Positions 1 through 16,545 of a stretch of 64,000 nucleotides of DNA are shown in pieces; position 1 is the stretch's first letter, and every line of letters begins with the position of its first letter. Origin of the DNA: Ailanthus altissimus (taxonomy: Eukaryota; Streptophyta; Magnoliopsida; Sapindales; Simaroubaceae); contig OX327699.1 of the NCBI GenBank assembly GCA_946807835.1, positions 23,424,014-23,488,013 of the forward strand. Direction: 5' to 3'. Made by a program: the position numbers and the translations under genes. The notes below the pieces were generated by a model, which had not been told where the DNA came from, did no database searches, and saw nothing but the letters and a program-made list of their open reading frames with translations.

Positions 1-4201
<4,201 letters not shown>

Positions 4202-5272
4202 TTAAAGGAAAGACAGGGTCTTGACAAAAGAGAAAATGACATGATATTGCCAGCCCTCACTGCAATCCTCCATGGCTGTTCCTCTTTCCATTCCATGCCC
4301 ACTTAAAGGAAGCAGCGAGCCAGCCATGGTGTATAATATGAGACTAACATTTTAGAGACTTCTTTGGAAGCATCAGATGGTTTGTTTTTCAATTTACGTA
4401 TTAGCCGTATTAGCCGTGATGATGTGTATTTGACTACTAAACATTCCTTGTTAACGTGTACACCTCTTTTGCTTTTTCATGTTTGTACTTTTGTCTCATG
4501 TATGAATCAGATTTAGTTGTGAGGAAGATCCCTATTATAAAAACAATTGTTTCCTGGCATTAACAGATAGCATTAATCTGTTTTATTGTTTTATATATTT
4601 GCTGCATAAAGTTCGGCCAAAGCAAGTTTGATTAACAAGTATTGTTTATTCGTGTTGCAACATTTTATTGTTGTAGAGGCTTCGAATTTCTACTCATGGA
4701 GGTTTGTTTGATAATGTACTGTCAAATAGTTTTATTGACTGTTTTCGAATTGAAATTAAGAATTCTAAATCTTAAATGTATCCATTAACGTAACTAGAAA
4801 GATTTATAAATTAAAACATGTTGACTGTATATGGCCCAAAAAAAAAAAACAGATGTCTTCAAAATCTACGCAATGATAAAAACTACTTTGTCAACTGTAA
4901 AATGTACAATTATTTTATATTTTGATTTTGCGATACCGTTTAGTATTAAATGAATTTTATCTTCTTTTTTTTTCTCCCGAGAGCAAGAATTTATCCTAAT
5001 TTTGTAATACTTTTTCTTAATACAAGAGAAAGATATTCACCAACCGAAAATCGAGCCAGGTAAAATTGGCGTGACGCATTTTGCTATCAACCTCTGTATG
5101 CTTCATGCTTCTGTAGAGTTAAATTAAAATATTAGTTAAGTTCCGAGGGGTCAATGGTCACAGTGAACCATGCACAGGTATGTCCTCGACCATAATTGAA
5201 TTAACAGCGCCTTCCTGTTGTTAACTCCGTATCTTTATTGAGGCTCCAAGTGCAATAGATTAAGAGAGCAAA
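4202..5272. other. ROP 3' UTR and spacer to the VPS35B-like gene
   Basis: About 1.1 kb lies between two genes in the same orientation. The first few hundred bases are the likely ROP 3' UTR. The rest is AT-rich, and the last 150 bases presumably hold the VPS35B-like leader. I see no further gene or clear mobile element. Confidence 0.5.
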
Positions 5273-5467
5273 ATGTTGTTGCACGGAGCTGAAGACGAAG
5301 AGAAATGGCTGGCGGAAGGAATCGCCGTCATTCAACATAACGCCTTTTACATGCATCGATCTCTGGTACTTTGGCAAAATTCTGATTCCAATCCAATTTC
5401 AATTCTGGAAAACCCTAGCTTTTCAATTAACCGTCGATCTCTAATTTAATTATTCATTTCAGGACTC

Positions 5468-5495
5468 CAATAATCTGAGAGCAATAATCTGAGAG
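5468..5495 (+). repeat. 14-bp tandem duplication in VPS35B-like exon 2
   Basis: CAATAATCTGAGAG occurs twice in a row (5468-5481 and 5482-5495). With one unit, the reading frame continues as SNNLRDALKYSAQ, as in the family. With two units, the frame meets TGA at 5490-5492. Confidence 0.95.
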
Positions 5496-8400
5496 ATGCT
5501 CTCAAATACTCAGCTCAGATGCTTTCTGAGCTTCGAACTTCTAGATTGTCCCCTCACAAATACTACGAATTATGTAAATTAATATCTTTTTTTATTCCTA
5601 TTTTTATTATTTATAATTTTGTTTTTGTTTAGTGATTCTTTATAGTATTTTAATTTTATTTGTATGTTCCTGAAAAGACATGCGAGCTTTTGATGAATTA
5701 AGGAAAGTAGAGATGTTTTTCAAAGATGAAAGCCGGCACGGGGTCACAATCATCGATCTATATGAGCTTGTTCAACACGCTGGCAACATATTGCCCAGAC
5801 TGTGAGTGATTAACACTCGAGCCATCCTTTTTTTTGTTGATACATTTTTATAGGTAAACCACGTTGTTAAGTAGATTCTGTGTTGTTACTCTACTACCAG
5901 GTATCTCCTATGTACAGTTGGGTCTGTGTACATTAAATCTAAAGAGGCTCCTGCAAAGGATGTCCTTAAAGATCTTGTGGAAATGTGCCGTGGTGTTCAA
6001 CATCCCATATGTGGACTCTTTCTGAGAAATTACCTCGCTCAAGTCAGCAGAGATAAGTTGCCCGATATTGGTTCTGAGTACGAATGGTAAGCAGATTACC
6101 TGGTTTAAACATCTATTGTTGTTTCTTAAGCGAATGAATTTGACTGCTTTAACTTTCATGTTTGACTCCATTGCTGGAGTTTGTATTGCTATGTAAAATG
6201 TAGTAAATAGTATCAGAATGCTTGCTGATTACTTAATTGAATTTGGCACTATGTTCCTGCAGAGATGCTGACACTGTGATGGATGCTGTAGAATTTGTGC
6301 TACAGAATTTTACTGAGATGAATAAACTTTGGATTCGAATGCAGCATCAGGTTTGTTGAGTATCTGCTAACTTGTTTTGGGTTTGTATGTGCATAGCACC
6401 ACAGTACTTGCATGCCATTAAAGTAGAAATGAATTATGAAAGCATGCTATTTTGGCCATGCAGGTGTTATGGTGCTTGTGAGTCATTCATACTCTTTGGT
6501 GATCCTGGGTTGAGGCCTTCAATTGGGCTTTCTGGTCTGCAGGGACCTGGTCTGGCAAGAGAAAAGTGGGAAAAGGAAAGGAACCAACTTTGTGATCTCG
6601 TAATGTCAAAATCTGAAACTTATGGTTGAATGAAGCACGTGGTTGTAAAATGTTTCCACTTGGCAGTTACACTTCTATTTATCTGAATTTCTTTTATTAG
6701 GTAGGAAAAAACCTCCATGTTCTCAGTCAGATTGAAGCTGTGGACCTTGAGATGTACAAAGATGCTGTTCTTCCCAGAGTCTTAGAGCAGGTCAACTGAT
6801 AAGTTTCTTTTAACAATGACTTCTGTTCTGAATATCATATTTTACATGCTCCTTGATTATCTTTCTAACTTGAATCCAAATTGGCTGCTGCAGGTTGTAA
6901 ACTGTAAAGATGAACTTGCACAATATTATTTGATGGATTGCATAATTCAGGTCTTTCCAGATGAGTACCACTTGCAGACCCTTGAGACACTATTGGGTGC
7001 TTTCCCCCAGCTTCAGGTATGTCTTTTGCTTAAAATGTTTGATCAACTAAAGTAGCATACTGACTATTTTCTTAATGGATCATCCTTATGATTCTCAGCC
7101 AACAGTTGACATTAAGACCGTGCTATCCCAACTAATGGAGAGGTTGTCAAACTATGCTGCTTCAAGTCCAGATGTGAGTTATCTACATAACATTTTCAGA
7201 TGTTGCACTTTCACAAGTTGTTGATTATGGTTTTTGTGCCAGGTGCTACCTGAATTTCTGCAAGTTGAAGCCTTTGCTAAATTGAGTAATGCCATTGGCA
7301 AGGTAAAAAGGCTGCTGCCCTGTGGTTGCAAGTTTACTTTGAATTTCTTGCAATACCCTGCAAGATACATAATTTTTTGAATTAAACCTAAAAGGTCATT
7401 GGTTAAAGCCAAGAGAGACATTGAAGTGGGATCTGAGGGAATAATTGCCAATAAAATTTTATTCAATATCCCTGTGGGTGATGGCATGATGAGTATAAGA
7501 ATGTAGAAGAGGTTCATTTTTCTGTCTGTTGTTATCATATGTGAGACGTGAGTGAATTTGATGATAATCACTCAAATTTTTCCTTTTTTTCATTTCTCTT
7601 TTGTTTTGTTTGAGGAAGGGGGGGAGGCAGTTATGTAATATTCCCAAGTTATAGCGTGTAATTGTTTCATGCACAAGTTTATCAGGAGTATTTCGAATGG
7701 CAGGTGATAGAAGCACAGGTTGACATGCCAATTGTTGGAGCTATAACTTTGTATGTCTCTCTGCTTACATTTACACTTCGAGTTCATCCTGATCAACTTG
7801 ATTATGTTGATCAAGTGCTGGTATGTTTCATTTCAAGTGGTTTTTGTTTAATTGCCCATAAGTTTTGTTTATACATTAGACATTCTGGCCTACTGCTTAA
7901 TACATCCATATGACATAAAGTGTATCTTCTTTGGATTCCCATTTACATGTGGATAACATTATGAGAGTACTCTAGAGGGTGTGATTGTTCTTCATTGTGC
8001 AAAATTATCTTACAGGGAGCATGTGCTAAGAAACTATCTAGCACACCAACGCTTGAAGACAGTAGGGCAACAAAACAAGTTGTTGCACTTTTAAGTGCTC
8101 CGTTGGAGAAATACAATGATATTGTCACTGCCCTGAGGCTTTCTAATTATCCCAGAGTTATGGACCACCTTGATAATGGAACAAATAAAGTGATGGCAAT
8201 GGTTATTATCCAAAGTATAATGAAAAACAGTATATGCATATCAACTGTAGATAAGGTGTGGTTCTTCTTTGTTTCTCTAGTGATTTTAAGTTTTCCTGTT
8301 GAAAATGTGCTTATCATGCTTAATTGTAGGTTGAGGTGTTGTTTGAATTAATAAAAGGGCTCATCAAAGATTTGGATGGAACTGATCAGGATGAGGTACA

Positions 8401-11134
8401 TATGAAATATTTCATTCTTGTAGGAATCTTCGTTTAAACTAACGCTTTGAATTGTAGAATTATCCCTTACCCTGTGTTTATTCATCTTTGAGTTATACTT
8501 GTTATATCTTGTTCTTGAGATTTGTCTTCGTTACTTTAATTAATAATGTGTAGTGACTCCCTTATGTTTGTTGGGGGTGGGTGGGGTTGGGTATTTATAA
8601 ATAGCTTGATGAGGAGGATTTCAAGGAGGAACAAAATTCTGTTGCTCGTCTCATACACATGCTTTACAATGATGACCCAGAGGAAATGTTGAATGTAAGT
8701 GGAGCATTTTTGCATCTGAAATGTTTTGTAGTTATTATGCTAATAATTATCTGTTCTGGAGACATTTTATCTGTTTAGAGAGCTTGTCCTTTTGAACTTT
8801 CTGCTGGGTTTGGTTGTGACTTTCTTAGTTATATTTTGGCCTTTACTTAGAACTTTTACATTTATGCTTTTCTAATCTTCAGATTATATGTACTGTGAGG
8901 AAGCACATCATGACTGGAGGACAAAAACGGATACAATTTACAGTTCCTCTTGTGTTTTCTGCAATCAGGGTTTGTTTATTTTGCCTCCAGATTGTCTCTT
9001 TATTATATTATTGCATCCATCTCCACAACACCTGAACATGGTATATATATCTGAGGGAAAAAATAGGACAGTGCATCTGGAGTTGGGGGACTGGAAAGAC
9101 CTGTGATGTTATAATTATTATCATGATTGTGACTTCTGCAGGGCTTAAACAGGATAAACATTTCAGATAGTAGTGTGAATTATTTAGGAATTTATTAAAT
9201 AAGCAGGATCACTCTCTATTTTCTTCAGGGAAGTTTATGTACTTGAATGAACTGCCGGAATTACCTCTTCCATTTAAGTGTGTATATGATTCATAATCTT
9301 TTAACACAACACGTTGAACATATTTCTCTGGATGTGGTTGTGTCTTGTAGTTGGTTAGGCGATTGCAGGGACAAGATGGAGATATAGCTGGACAAGAAGA
9401 GCCTGCAACACCGAAGAAAATATTTCAACTCTTGAGTCAGGTAACTGTTAAATAAATTTATAATTTCTACTAGGAAGAGGTTCCACAATCTTGATGTTCT
9501 TAGGTTGGTATGTAGCCTTTGCAGTTATGTAACAAATCTGTTAATATAGACGTTTTTTCAGTGTTGCTTTACTGTATCTGAAGGCTTTTTATTATCTTTT
9601 TTCCCCCTCATTTCAAGACTAAAATCTTGTGTGATTTGGACTAGCATTACAACTTAAAGCAGGTTTGGAATTCCTCTTCCTGTCATCTATATGCCATTCC
9701 TACTTCAGATTGTTCATTCCAAGCAATGCTTCTGCCAAAAGTGTTTTATGTTATAGAATGCTTGTATTCTTATTTTCCATCATGTATGTCTTATATGTCT
9801 TTCACCATCATGTCTATGCTTATGCTGTCTGCTTTGATATCAGATTATTGAGGCTCTTTCCTTTGTTCCATCACCTGAATTGGCATTGAGGTTGTACCTG
9901 CAATGTGCTGAGGTAAGTTTTGACCGACTCAGTTGCTGCATAAAGAGTTGATATGCTTGTAATGTGTAACATCCACACCAGAGGTGTGAAGCATCCTTAA
10001 ATTTGTGGGAAAAACAATTTCTTGCATACAGGCTAAAGATTGTGTAACCCACAATAATATCATGTGATGCATTTATTAATTTAATATCTAACCCCCATTC
10101 ATTTTGCTGTGTTGACAATCAGGCTGCTAATGACTGTGACCTTGAGCCTGTTGCTTATGATTTTTTCACTCAGGTGTTTATGTTATACGAAGAAGAAATT
10201 GCGGTAATTGCTCATTGATAAGTTTCTTGTCATTGATTACCATATAGATTATTGAACCCAAAAGAAAAGAAAAGAGAGAAATTTTTTGTAATTATAATAA
10301 TCAATAAACTATGATGCATGCCGCACTTTGCTTTCTTTAATTTGCATTTTAACATAAAATGTCCTTTCTTTTAGAACTCCAAAGCCCAAGTGATAGCAAT
10401 ACATCTGATAATTGGAACTCTACAGAGAATGAATGTATTTGGTGTTGAGAACCGAGATACTTTGACGCACAAGGCCACAGGGGTAATATTTCTTGGATTT
10501 CATCCTATTATCATGTTTTGTTCTCATCCTAAAATTGTTTGACATTTTTGCCTTTTGGTCAGTACTCAGCAAGGCTTTTAAAGAAGCCTGATCAATGCCG
10601 AGCAGTTTATGCATGTTCACATCTCTTCTGGGTTGATGATCAAGATGGCGTTAAGGATGGAGAAAGGTGCATAGCTTATACTTAACATCAAGAGATATTC
10701 ACTTGCCTAGTTCCCTGTTTTGTTTGAATTCATGCATTAAGCATATTTTTTTTCACCACATTTCAGTGGTTTTGTTTCTGATGGGGTATATCTTACAGCT
10801 TCCCTTGATTGTTAGAGATTATGGAATAGAATATGACTACTGTGTTTCCATGAATGTAGGGTCCTTTGCCTAAAGCGTTCTCTGAGGATAGCAAATGCTG
10901 CTCAACAAATGGCCAATGATGCATGGGGTAGCAGTGGGCCTGTCATCCTATTTGTTGAAACACTTAACAAGTCAGTAGCTTGGGGCTTTGTCAAAATAAA
11001 TTTTGCCATACCACAAAGCCAAATAACTGGTGTTTTTGGTTACAAGTCCTGATATCAAGTGGCTGATGTGTTTCAGGTACCTCTATTTTTTCAAGAGAGA
11101 AAACCCACAGATCACAAGTTCAGCAATCCAAAGT

Positions 11135-11236
11135 CTGGTTGAATTAATCACCACTGAGATGCAGAGTGACTCCACAACTCCCGATCTGGTTGAATTAATC
11201 ACCACTGAGATGCAGAGTGACTCCACAACTCCCGAT
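11135..11236 (+). repeat. Perfect 51-bp in-frame tandem duplication in the last VPS35B-like exon
   Basis: Bases 11135-11185 and 11186-11236 are identical by eye. They encode LVELITTEMQSDSTTPD twice, in frame, in the C-terminal helical region before the conserved FFSSTLRYIEFQKKKGG. Absence of any mismatch implies a young event. Confidence 0.95.
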
Positions 11237-11338
11237 CCTGCTGCCAGTGCTTTCTTTAGCAGCACATTGAGGTACATTGAATTCCAGAAGAAGAAAGGAG
11301 GTGCAATGGGTGAGAAATATGATTCAATTAAGGTGTGA

Positions 11339-12991
11339 TTTGCCAGAACTGCTAAAGACAATCTCTTGAAAGTGAAAAATGAACGCTTCAAAATTGACCA
11401 AATTAGTTATAGATTCATTTTCTTACATCATATTGAAATGAAAATTGATTTCTTCTGTTTTTTTATGGACTTCACATGCTTGTGTGACTTGCAATAAATA
11501 AAACTAATACGAGACACCTTTTCAACTCCTTTATATTAATTCAGCTTAAACATTTTTTGTTCATAGTGGAGAGGAGGAAATTTTCTTGTTCTTTTTCACA
11601 TTACCTAATCAGAAGTATCTTGTATGTAATCTTTGTATGCGAGACTTGATGGATGCAAATAACTGTTAAAGTATATGCTTGATATTAGAAAATTATATTT
11701 TTTAAAAAAAATTGTTTTGGGTGGTCCATAATATGCAGTATGCCCTTGATATCATTCGGTGATACTTCGAAATTTTATGTGATATGTTTTAATTTCCACA
11801 CATTAACAATTATTATAATCATGTACAGAAGGGGAAAAAGAGATCTCATTCGTCAACACATAAAACGGATATTTGATTCAAAAGAAAAATCTTACTTTAA
11901 AAGTTTTTTGTTTAATGATTTTTTAACCCATGTTTTAGCAAAATTAATTGAAAGACTTAGAAAATATTTAAAAAAAAAAAGAGCACTCTTGTCCATTAGT
12001 ATCCATCGTTTATTTTATCAAATTTTTTATTAAAAATGTGTAATTACTATTTTACCTTTGATTGAAAGTTATGCAATAATCACAAAAAATTTAACAATAA
12101 ATATTATTATCGTAGTTCAAACTTGAATGAATAACATATTAAATGAGAAGACTGACAACTCTACTAAAATCATTTTTTTTATAAAATAAATAGAATTAGA
12201 GGAACCATTACAATTATTCAATCTCTAGCTTCTCTTACTTTCATCGAAGTAAAGAGAGAAACCACCACAATCACCCCCCTCCCTCTTTTTATCTTCTTTT
12301 TTTTTTTTTTCATTTTGTTATTATTCTTCTCTTTCTTTTTTTTTTTTTTTTTTTTTTTGTGATCCCAATTTTTTTTTTTTTTGGTCAAAACTCTGTTAAA
12401 TCAAATTCACAAATTACACGTTGCCATGTGAATCTGATTAGATAACTAGTGTCTTTTTTTCGTTCTTTATATGTTAAAGTATTAAATTATTTTTGCTAAA
12501 CAAACGATAGATACCAATAGACGGGGGGTGTTCTAAATTTTTTTGAAACTAAAGGTCTTTCAGTTTGTTTCGTTGAACCATGAGATCCAAAAGTCATAAA
12601 CTTTTTTTGTTTTTTGTTTTGACATTAGCAATTTGATAATTAATTTTGCATTATTGATTGATTGTAGTCTTAGGGTACTTCGAGAGTTTATCTCACTAAT
12701 AATAATGTTACACTTTTTAAATGATATTTTTTTTAAATTTTAAATAATGTGTTAAATAATTATTAAATGATAAAATGTAAGAAGTAATTTTAGAAGTGTA
12801 ACATTATCAATAATTATTAATGCATCACTTCTAGCAATAATCATCTTGTACATGATGGTGAGATGCCTAGTAATATGCTTGAGATCATTCACAAGTAACA
12901 ATGATGCATTGGGTTTTAATCAAAATCAATCATACATCCATTTTTCATATTTTCAACTTTTTTATTGATCACGCTTTCCTTTTATTAGTGG
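11339..12991. other. Spacer after the VPS35B-like gene: 3' UTR, T-rich tracts, foldback
   Basis: No gene is supported. AATAAATAAA near 11493 is a plausible polyadenylation signal for the VPS35B-like transcript. Between about 12290 and 12382 there are several long T runs (one over 20 bases). A foldback MITE-like repeat sits at 12700-12808. The remainder is AT-rich without recognisable motifs. Confidence 0.5.
12700..12808. repeat. Foldback MITE-like repeat, copy 2
   Basis: The left end ATAATGTTACACTT (from 12702) is mirrored by AAGTGTAACATTAT at the right end (to about 12808). The interior holds GTGTTAAATAATTATTAAAT, the core shared with the foldbacks at 0.6, 15.6 and 51.2 kb. There are no ORFs. 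It is a non-autonomous DNA element by structure; the superfamily is unknown. Confidence 0.6.
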
Positions 12992-15487
12992 TGTTAGAAT
13001 TTTATGCGTGGAAGTCTTTTACATAAAAGTGTTCAAGAATTATAAAAAAAATCATACACAATAAAATAGAAATAACAATCAAACATACAAGATATAAGAA
13101 TATACATGATTTAGTAAATTACCTACATCCACGATGAATCATGTGATCTTAACTTCTTTTTTACTTAGTAATTACTAATGAACCACTCAATGATCATAAC
13201 GATCACTCAAAAGATTACAAGGACCTAATAGAATGAGTTTTCTAAGGGTTTATATAACACTCTCTCAACACACTCGGTACTCAAGCGCTCCCTATATAAT
13301 ACTCTTTTACGCACTCAGCGCTCAAGCATTCCTTAAGCTCTTTCTTCTCTCTCTCTAATGCTTAACACTCTAATAGTGTTATAAGGATTTATATAGGCTT
13401 CAAAACGTCCTTAAAAATCCTATATCTAGTTAGAATAAAAGTTCACATGTAAAGGAACCCGAATACAACTCAAATAAGTAGATATTATTTACAATTGAAT
13501 TAGGACAGTATTTGGAGCCACAATCCCTTCTTATTGGGACCGTGACCTCACCATGAATGGCCTTGGCAATGCGTTGCCACTGGTCAGTGTCACGGTGTCG
13601 TCACAGCTTGGTTTAGGTTTAGCCACGGCACCCAACCTTTACCAAGGCTAGGGTCGAGGCCTCAAGCCCTGAAAATTACTATGGTTGCATTCAATGCCCA
13701 CTCTTTGCTACTAACTTTTTATTTTTGTCCTTTTCTTAGTTGTTTATCGCGTTTTTGACCTCTTGTCATCTCCTTTTGGTCTCCGACTCAAAATCATACT
13801 CAAACATAATTTTGAATTACAATTTTTAATAACCCCTTGCTTGATTCAAAATAACTAAGAAGTTTTTCTAGGATCCATCCACTCTTCATCACATACTCAA
13901 TTACACAGCGGTGATTCAGTTAAGTCTTTGCACAGACTTAACTCAACAATTACAATACTTCAGTGGTTGAAACTTATCCCTGCCAACAGCACTCTTTACT
14001 ATACATTCTCTTTCGACTTTTTTCACTACAGTGAGCTAATCTCTAATATTGTCTCTTGGTTTGCATCCCTTCAACAATATATATTGAACTATATACAACA
14101 TTTTCATTCAATACATACAATCTGTTGTGCTTCTAACTCTTCATTATCCATATGAACCCTTTAAATACTTTGATAATCCTTTTTTCTACGTTGAATGAAT
14201 ATCCCACTTAATCTAACATACTTACTGATATTAAGTTCCTCTTAACACTAGAAACTTATCTTACACCAAGTAACTCCTTAACTTTCATCATGTAATCTCA
14301 TCCTTATACTACCGATCCCTGGGACTTTATAAGCTATATCACAACCCATTAACACTTTTTTCCTTTTAATAGACCTATAATTAGTAAATAATGATCTATT
14401 TGGACATATGAAAAGTAAATTCAGAATTAAGTATCTACTCACCAGTATACTTTCTTTCTAAAGTTACCAAGATTTATGCATTATCATAGTCCTTCTCATA
14501 GACTATTGCAACAACACTTTCCTTTTTCTTTTCATTTTTCATGGCCTTTATCTCTGGATAGTCCCTTACGAAGTGTCATTCTTTCTTGCAACCAAAATAC
14601 TTTCTAAATTTATCATTTGACTATTTCGAATGATTGTTTTTCCATCTCTATTTTTAATCCTTCCTCTTACAATCAAGACTATTGCAATATTAGGCTCTGA
14701 TATTTTTTTCAATTCTTTAAGGTTCATACTTGCGAGTCACCATGATTGAATAGCCTTATTTTTGATACCCATTTGTTAGGATTTTGTGCTTGTGAAACTC
14801 TTCACCCATAAAATAGAGATAACAATTAAACATACAATACACAAGAATATATGTGGTTTGACAAATTGCCTACATCTACGGTGAATCACGAGATCCTAAT
14901 TTCTTTTATTACTCAATGATTACTATAGAACCACTAAATGAACACAAATATCATTCAAAAGATTACAAGGAATACCCAATAAAACGAGCTCTCCAATGAT
15001 CTAAACAACACTATCTTGCGTACTAAGTGCTCAAGCACTCATTGACCTCTTTATTCGCTCTCTTGTTTTGTTATCTTTGATGCTTGCCACCCTAATAGCG
15101 TTATAAAGGTGTATATAGGCTCCAAAACATCAATAAAAATCCTATATCTAATTAGAATAAGAGTTTATATATAAAAAAAACTCAAATAAGTCGATACTAT
15201 TTAAAACTGTATTAAGACAGCATTTTGGGCTACGACCCCCCCTTGTTGGGGCAATAGCCTCACCGAGAATAGCCTTGGTGCCGCAATGCCGCTGTGGCCT
15301 GGCTTAAACTAAGCCACGACTTGGCATAGCCCCAACCCTTGAAAACTATCTTGGTCACGTTTCGAACCCCTCCTTATTTTTTATTTTTTATTTTTTATTT
15401 TTATTTCTTGACTTCATCTCATCTCTTCATTAGTCTTCGACTCAAAATTATATTCAAACAAAATTTTAAATCACTAATTTTCAATAA
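12992..15487 (-). mobile_element. Degenerate Copia-like LTR retroelement, antisense, mostly deleted inside
   Basis: Two similar ends are seen: 12992-13832 and 14774-15487, both beginning TGTTAG on the + strand and sharing blocks such as ATAGAGATAACAAT and CTACATC(C/T)ACG(A/G)TGAATCA. On the - strand, next to the right LTR, TGGGTATCAAAAATAAGGC resembles the initiator-tRNA primer site TGGTATCAGAGC, and ATGGTGACTCGC near 14745 looks like the gag start. About 130-190 bases further on, near 14555-14600, a zinc-knuckle relic reads YFGCKKE, a stop, then HFVRDYP, i.e. a broken CCHC. This short distance means most of gag is gone and pol is absent. The LTRs are clearly diverged, so the insertion is old. 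The limits are approximate and no target duplication was found. Confidence 0.65.
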
Positions 15488-16545
15488 GTAGTTTATCATT
15501 ATTTATTTGATTATCTCTTTTGTGTCAATTACAAAGAATTGAAGATCAAAGAATAATTTTAAACTTTTTAAATTAATATTTTAAAATTAAAATATTAAAT
15601 GATGTAATAATTAATTATTAAATGACGAAATAATATAATAAATAAATTTAAAAATTACAATACGATAATTATTTAACACATCATTTTAAATTTTAATTTT
15701 AAGATATTAATTTGAAAGGCATAGCATTAGCCTTCCTTAAATTACTCGCAAACTTACCCGCCGGGTCCTGTGAATTAACATGTTAGATTGGTATAGAAGG
15801 AACACTTTTTTCATTAAAGATCACTTAATTTGAGACGATAATTTGCCTTTTCAAAATTTTGATCCTATTTGACTTGGCTATTTAACGAAGAAACTTATGC
15901 AAATAGAGACTTGAGAAGCAGCCAATTTGTTGCTTTGACTTTCAAAATTAGAAGGTTTTGTTTTACTTTTACCCACGTTTCACGTATTAGTCACATTGGG
16001 TGTACTGAAACTGAATACTGATAATATGGCGGCCAATTGCCTAATCCTTATTTTAAGATGTGGTTGTTGAGTTTGATATAACCATATAAGACGGTCAAAT
16101 ATTCAAATATTAGGAGGAAGAAGAAAAAGAATCGTGTCGTTTCGTATTGGCTTTTTCTTTTTCTTGTCTATTCAACTCATTTTACCATACAGAAATCTCT
16201 TTTACTTGATTTTTCTTTTTAAAAAAAATGGAACTTTATATTTGACCTCAACGTTCTTCATTTAGTTTTTAAAAGATTTTCTATGAACCAACCCAGATAT
16301 TTCTGGGGATATGTTTCTTTATTATCGAACTTGTCTCTTCAGCTTGTAAACTTTTCTGCTAACCAATGGTTGAATTCAGGAAGGAATCATTTATGGTTAA
16401 AAAACAATAGCATTCGAAAGTCTTAAAATATTTAGATTTTCAGCAAATTATATTTGTCACACAGACCATTTGAAAGTCTTAAATTTTGTGGGACTTTGAG
16501 AGAGAACTTGAAACCAGCAAGTAGCGTGGGTTTAAGGGAAAAGTA
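15488..16545. other. Spacer and upstream region of the USP-kinase gene
   Basis: A palindromic AT-rich foldback (15570-15713) is followed by about 800 bases without a recognisable gene. The last 200 bases before 16546 are the likely leader or promoter of the kinase gene; no clear TATA box could be assigned. Confidence 0.45.
15570..15713. repeat. Long palindromic foldback, copy 3
   Basis: The left arm (from 15570, AAATTAATATTTTAAAATTA) and the right arm (to 15713, TAATTTTAAGATATTAATTT) are near-perfect reverse complements over roughly 35 bases. The loop contains AATAATTAATTATTAAATGA, related to the other foldbacks. Confidence 0.6.

Larger units (their letters stand above)
5273..11338 (+). pseudogene. 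VPS35B-like retromer subunit gene with two stop-causing lesions
   Basis: Twenty-two exons are traceable: 5273-5365, 5463-5573, 5678-5801, 5901-6086, 6263-6350, 6543-6599, 6701-6790, 6894-7016, 7099-7173, 7243-7302, 7704-7820, 8016-8255, 8330-8395, 8605-8694, 8883-8969, 9351-9440, 9844-9912, 10123-10203, 10375-10482, 10563-10666, 10860-10970 and 11077-11338. The family protein (about 790 residues) is the alpha-solenoid core of retromer, joining VPS26 and VPS29 at late endosomes. The PRLYL motif is present across exons 3/4, and GVENRDTLTHKATG and CRAVYACSHLFW in exons 19-20. Lesions: a 14-bp tandem duplication in exon 2 gives TGA at 5490-5492, and the exon 4/5 junction codon reads TG+A where the family has Gly. 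A 51-bp in-frame duplication lies in the last exon. Introns are kept, so this is not a processed copy. It may be a recent pseudogene, a rescued gene, or contain assembly errors. Confidence 0.85.

Noticed and set aside
5908..6171. Antisense open frame across VPS35B-like exon 4
   Set aside because: Shadow of the coding exon on the other strand.
11740..12033. 97-codon open frame after the VPS35B-like gene
   Set aside because: Composition follows the AT-rich background, there is no domain or plausible promoter, and it is most likely chance.
13928..14155. 75-codon + strand open frame
   Set aside because: It lies antisense inside the degenerate LTR element and has no recognisable motif.
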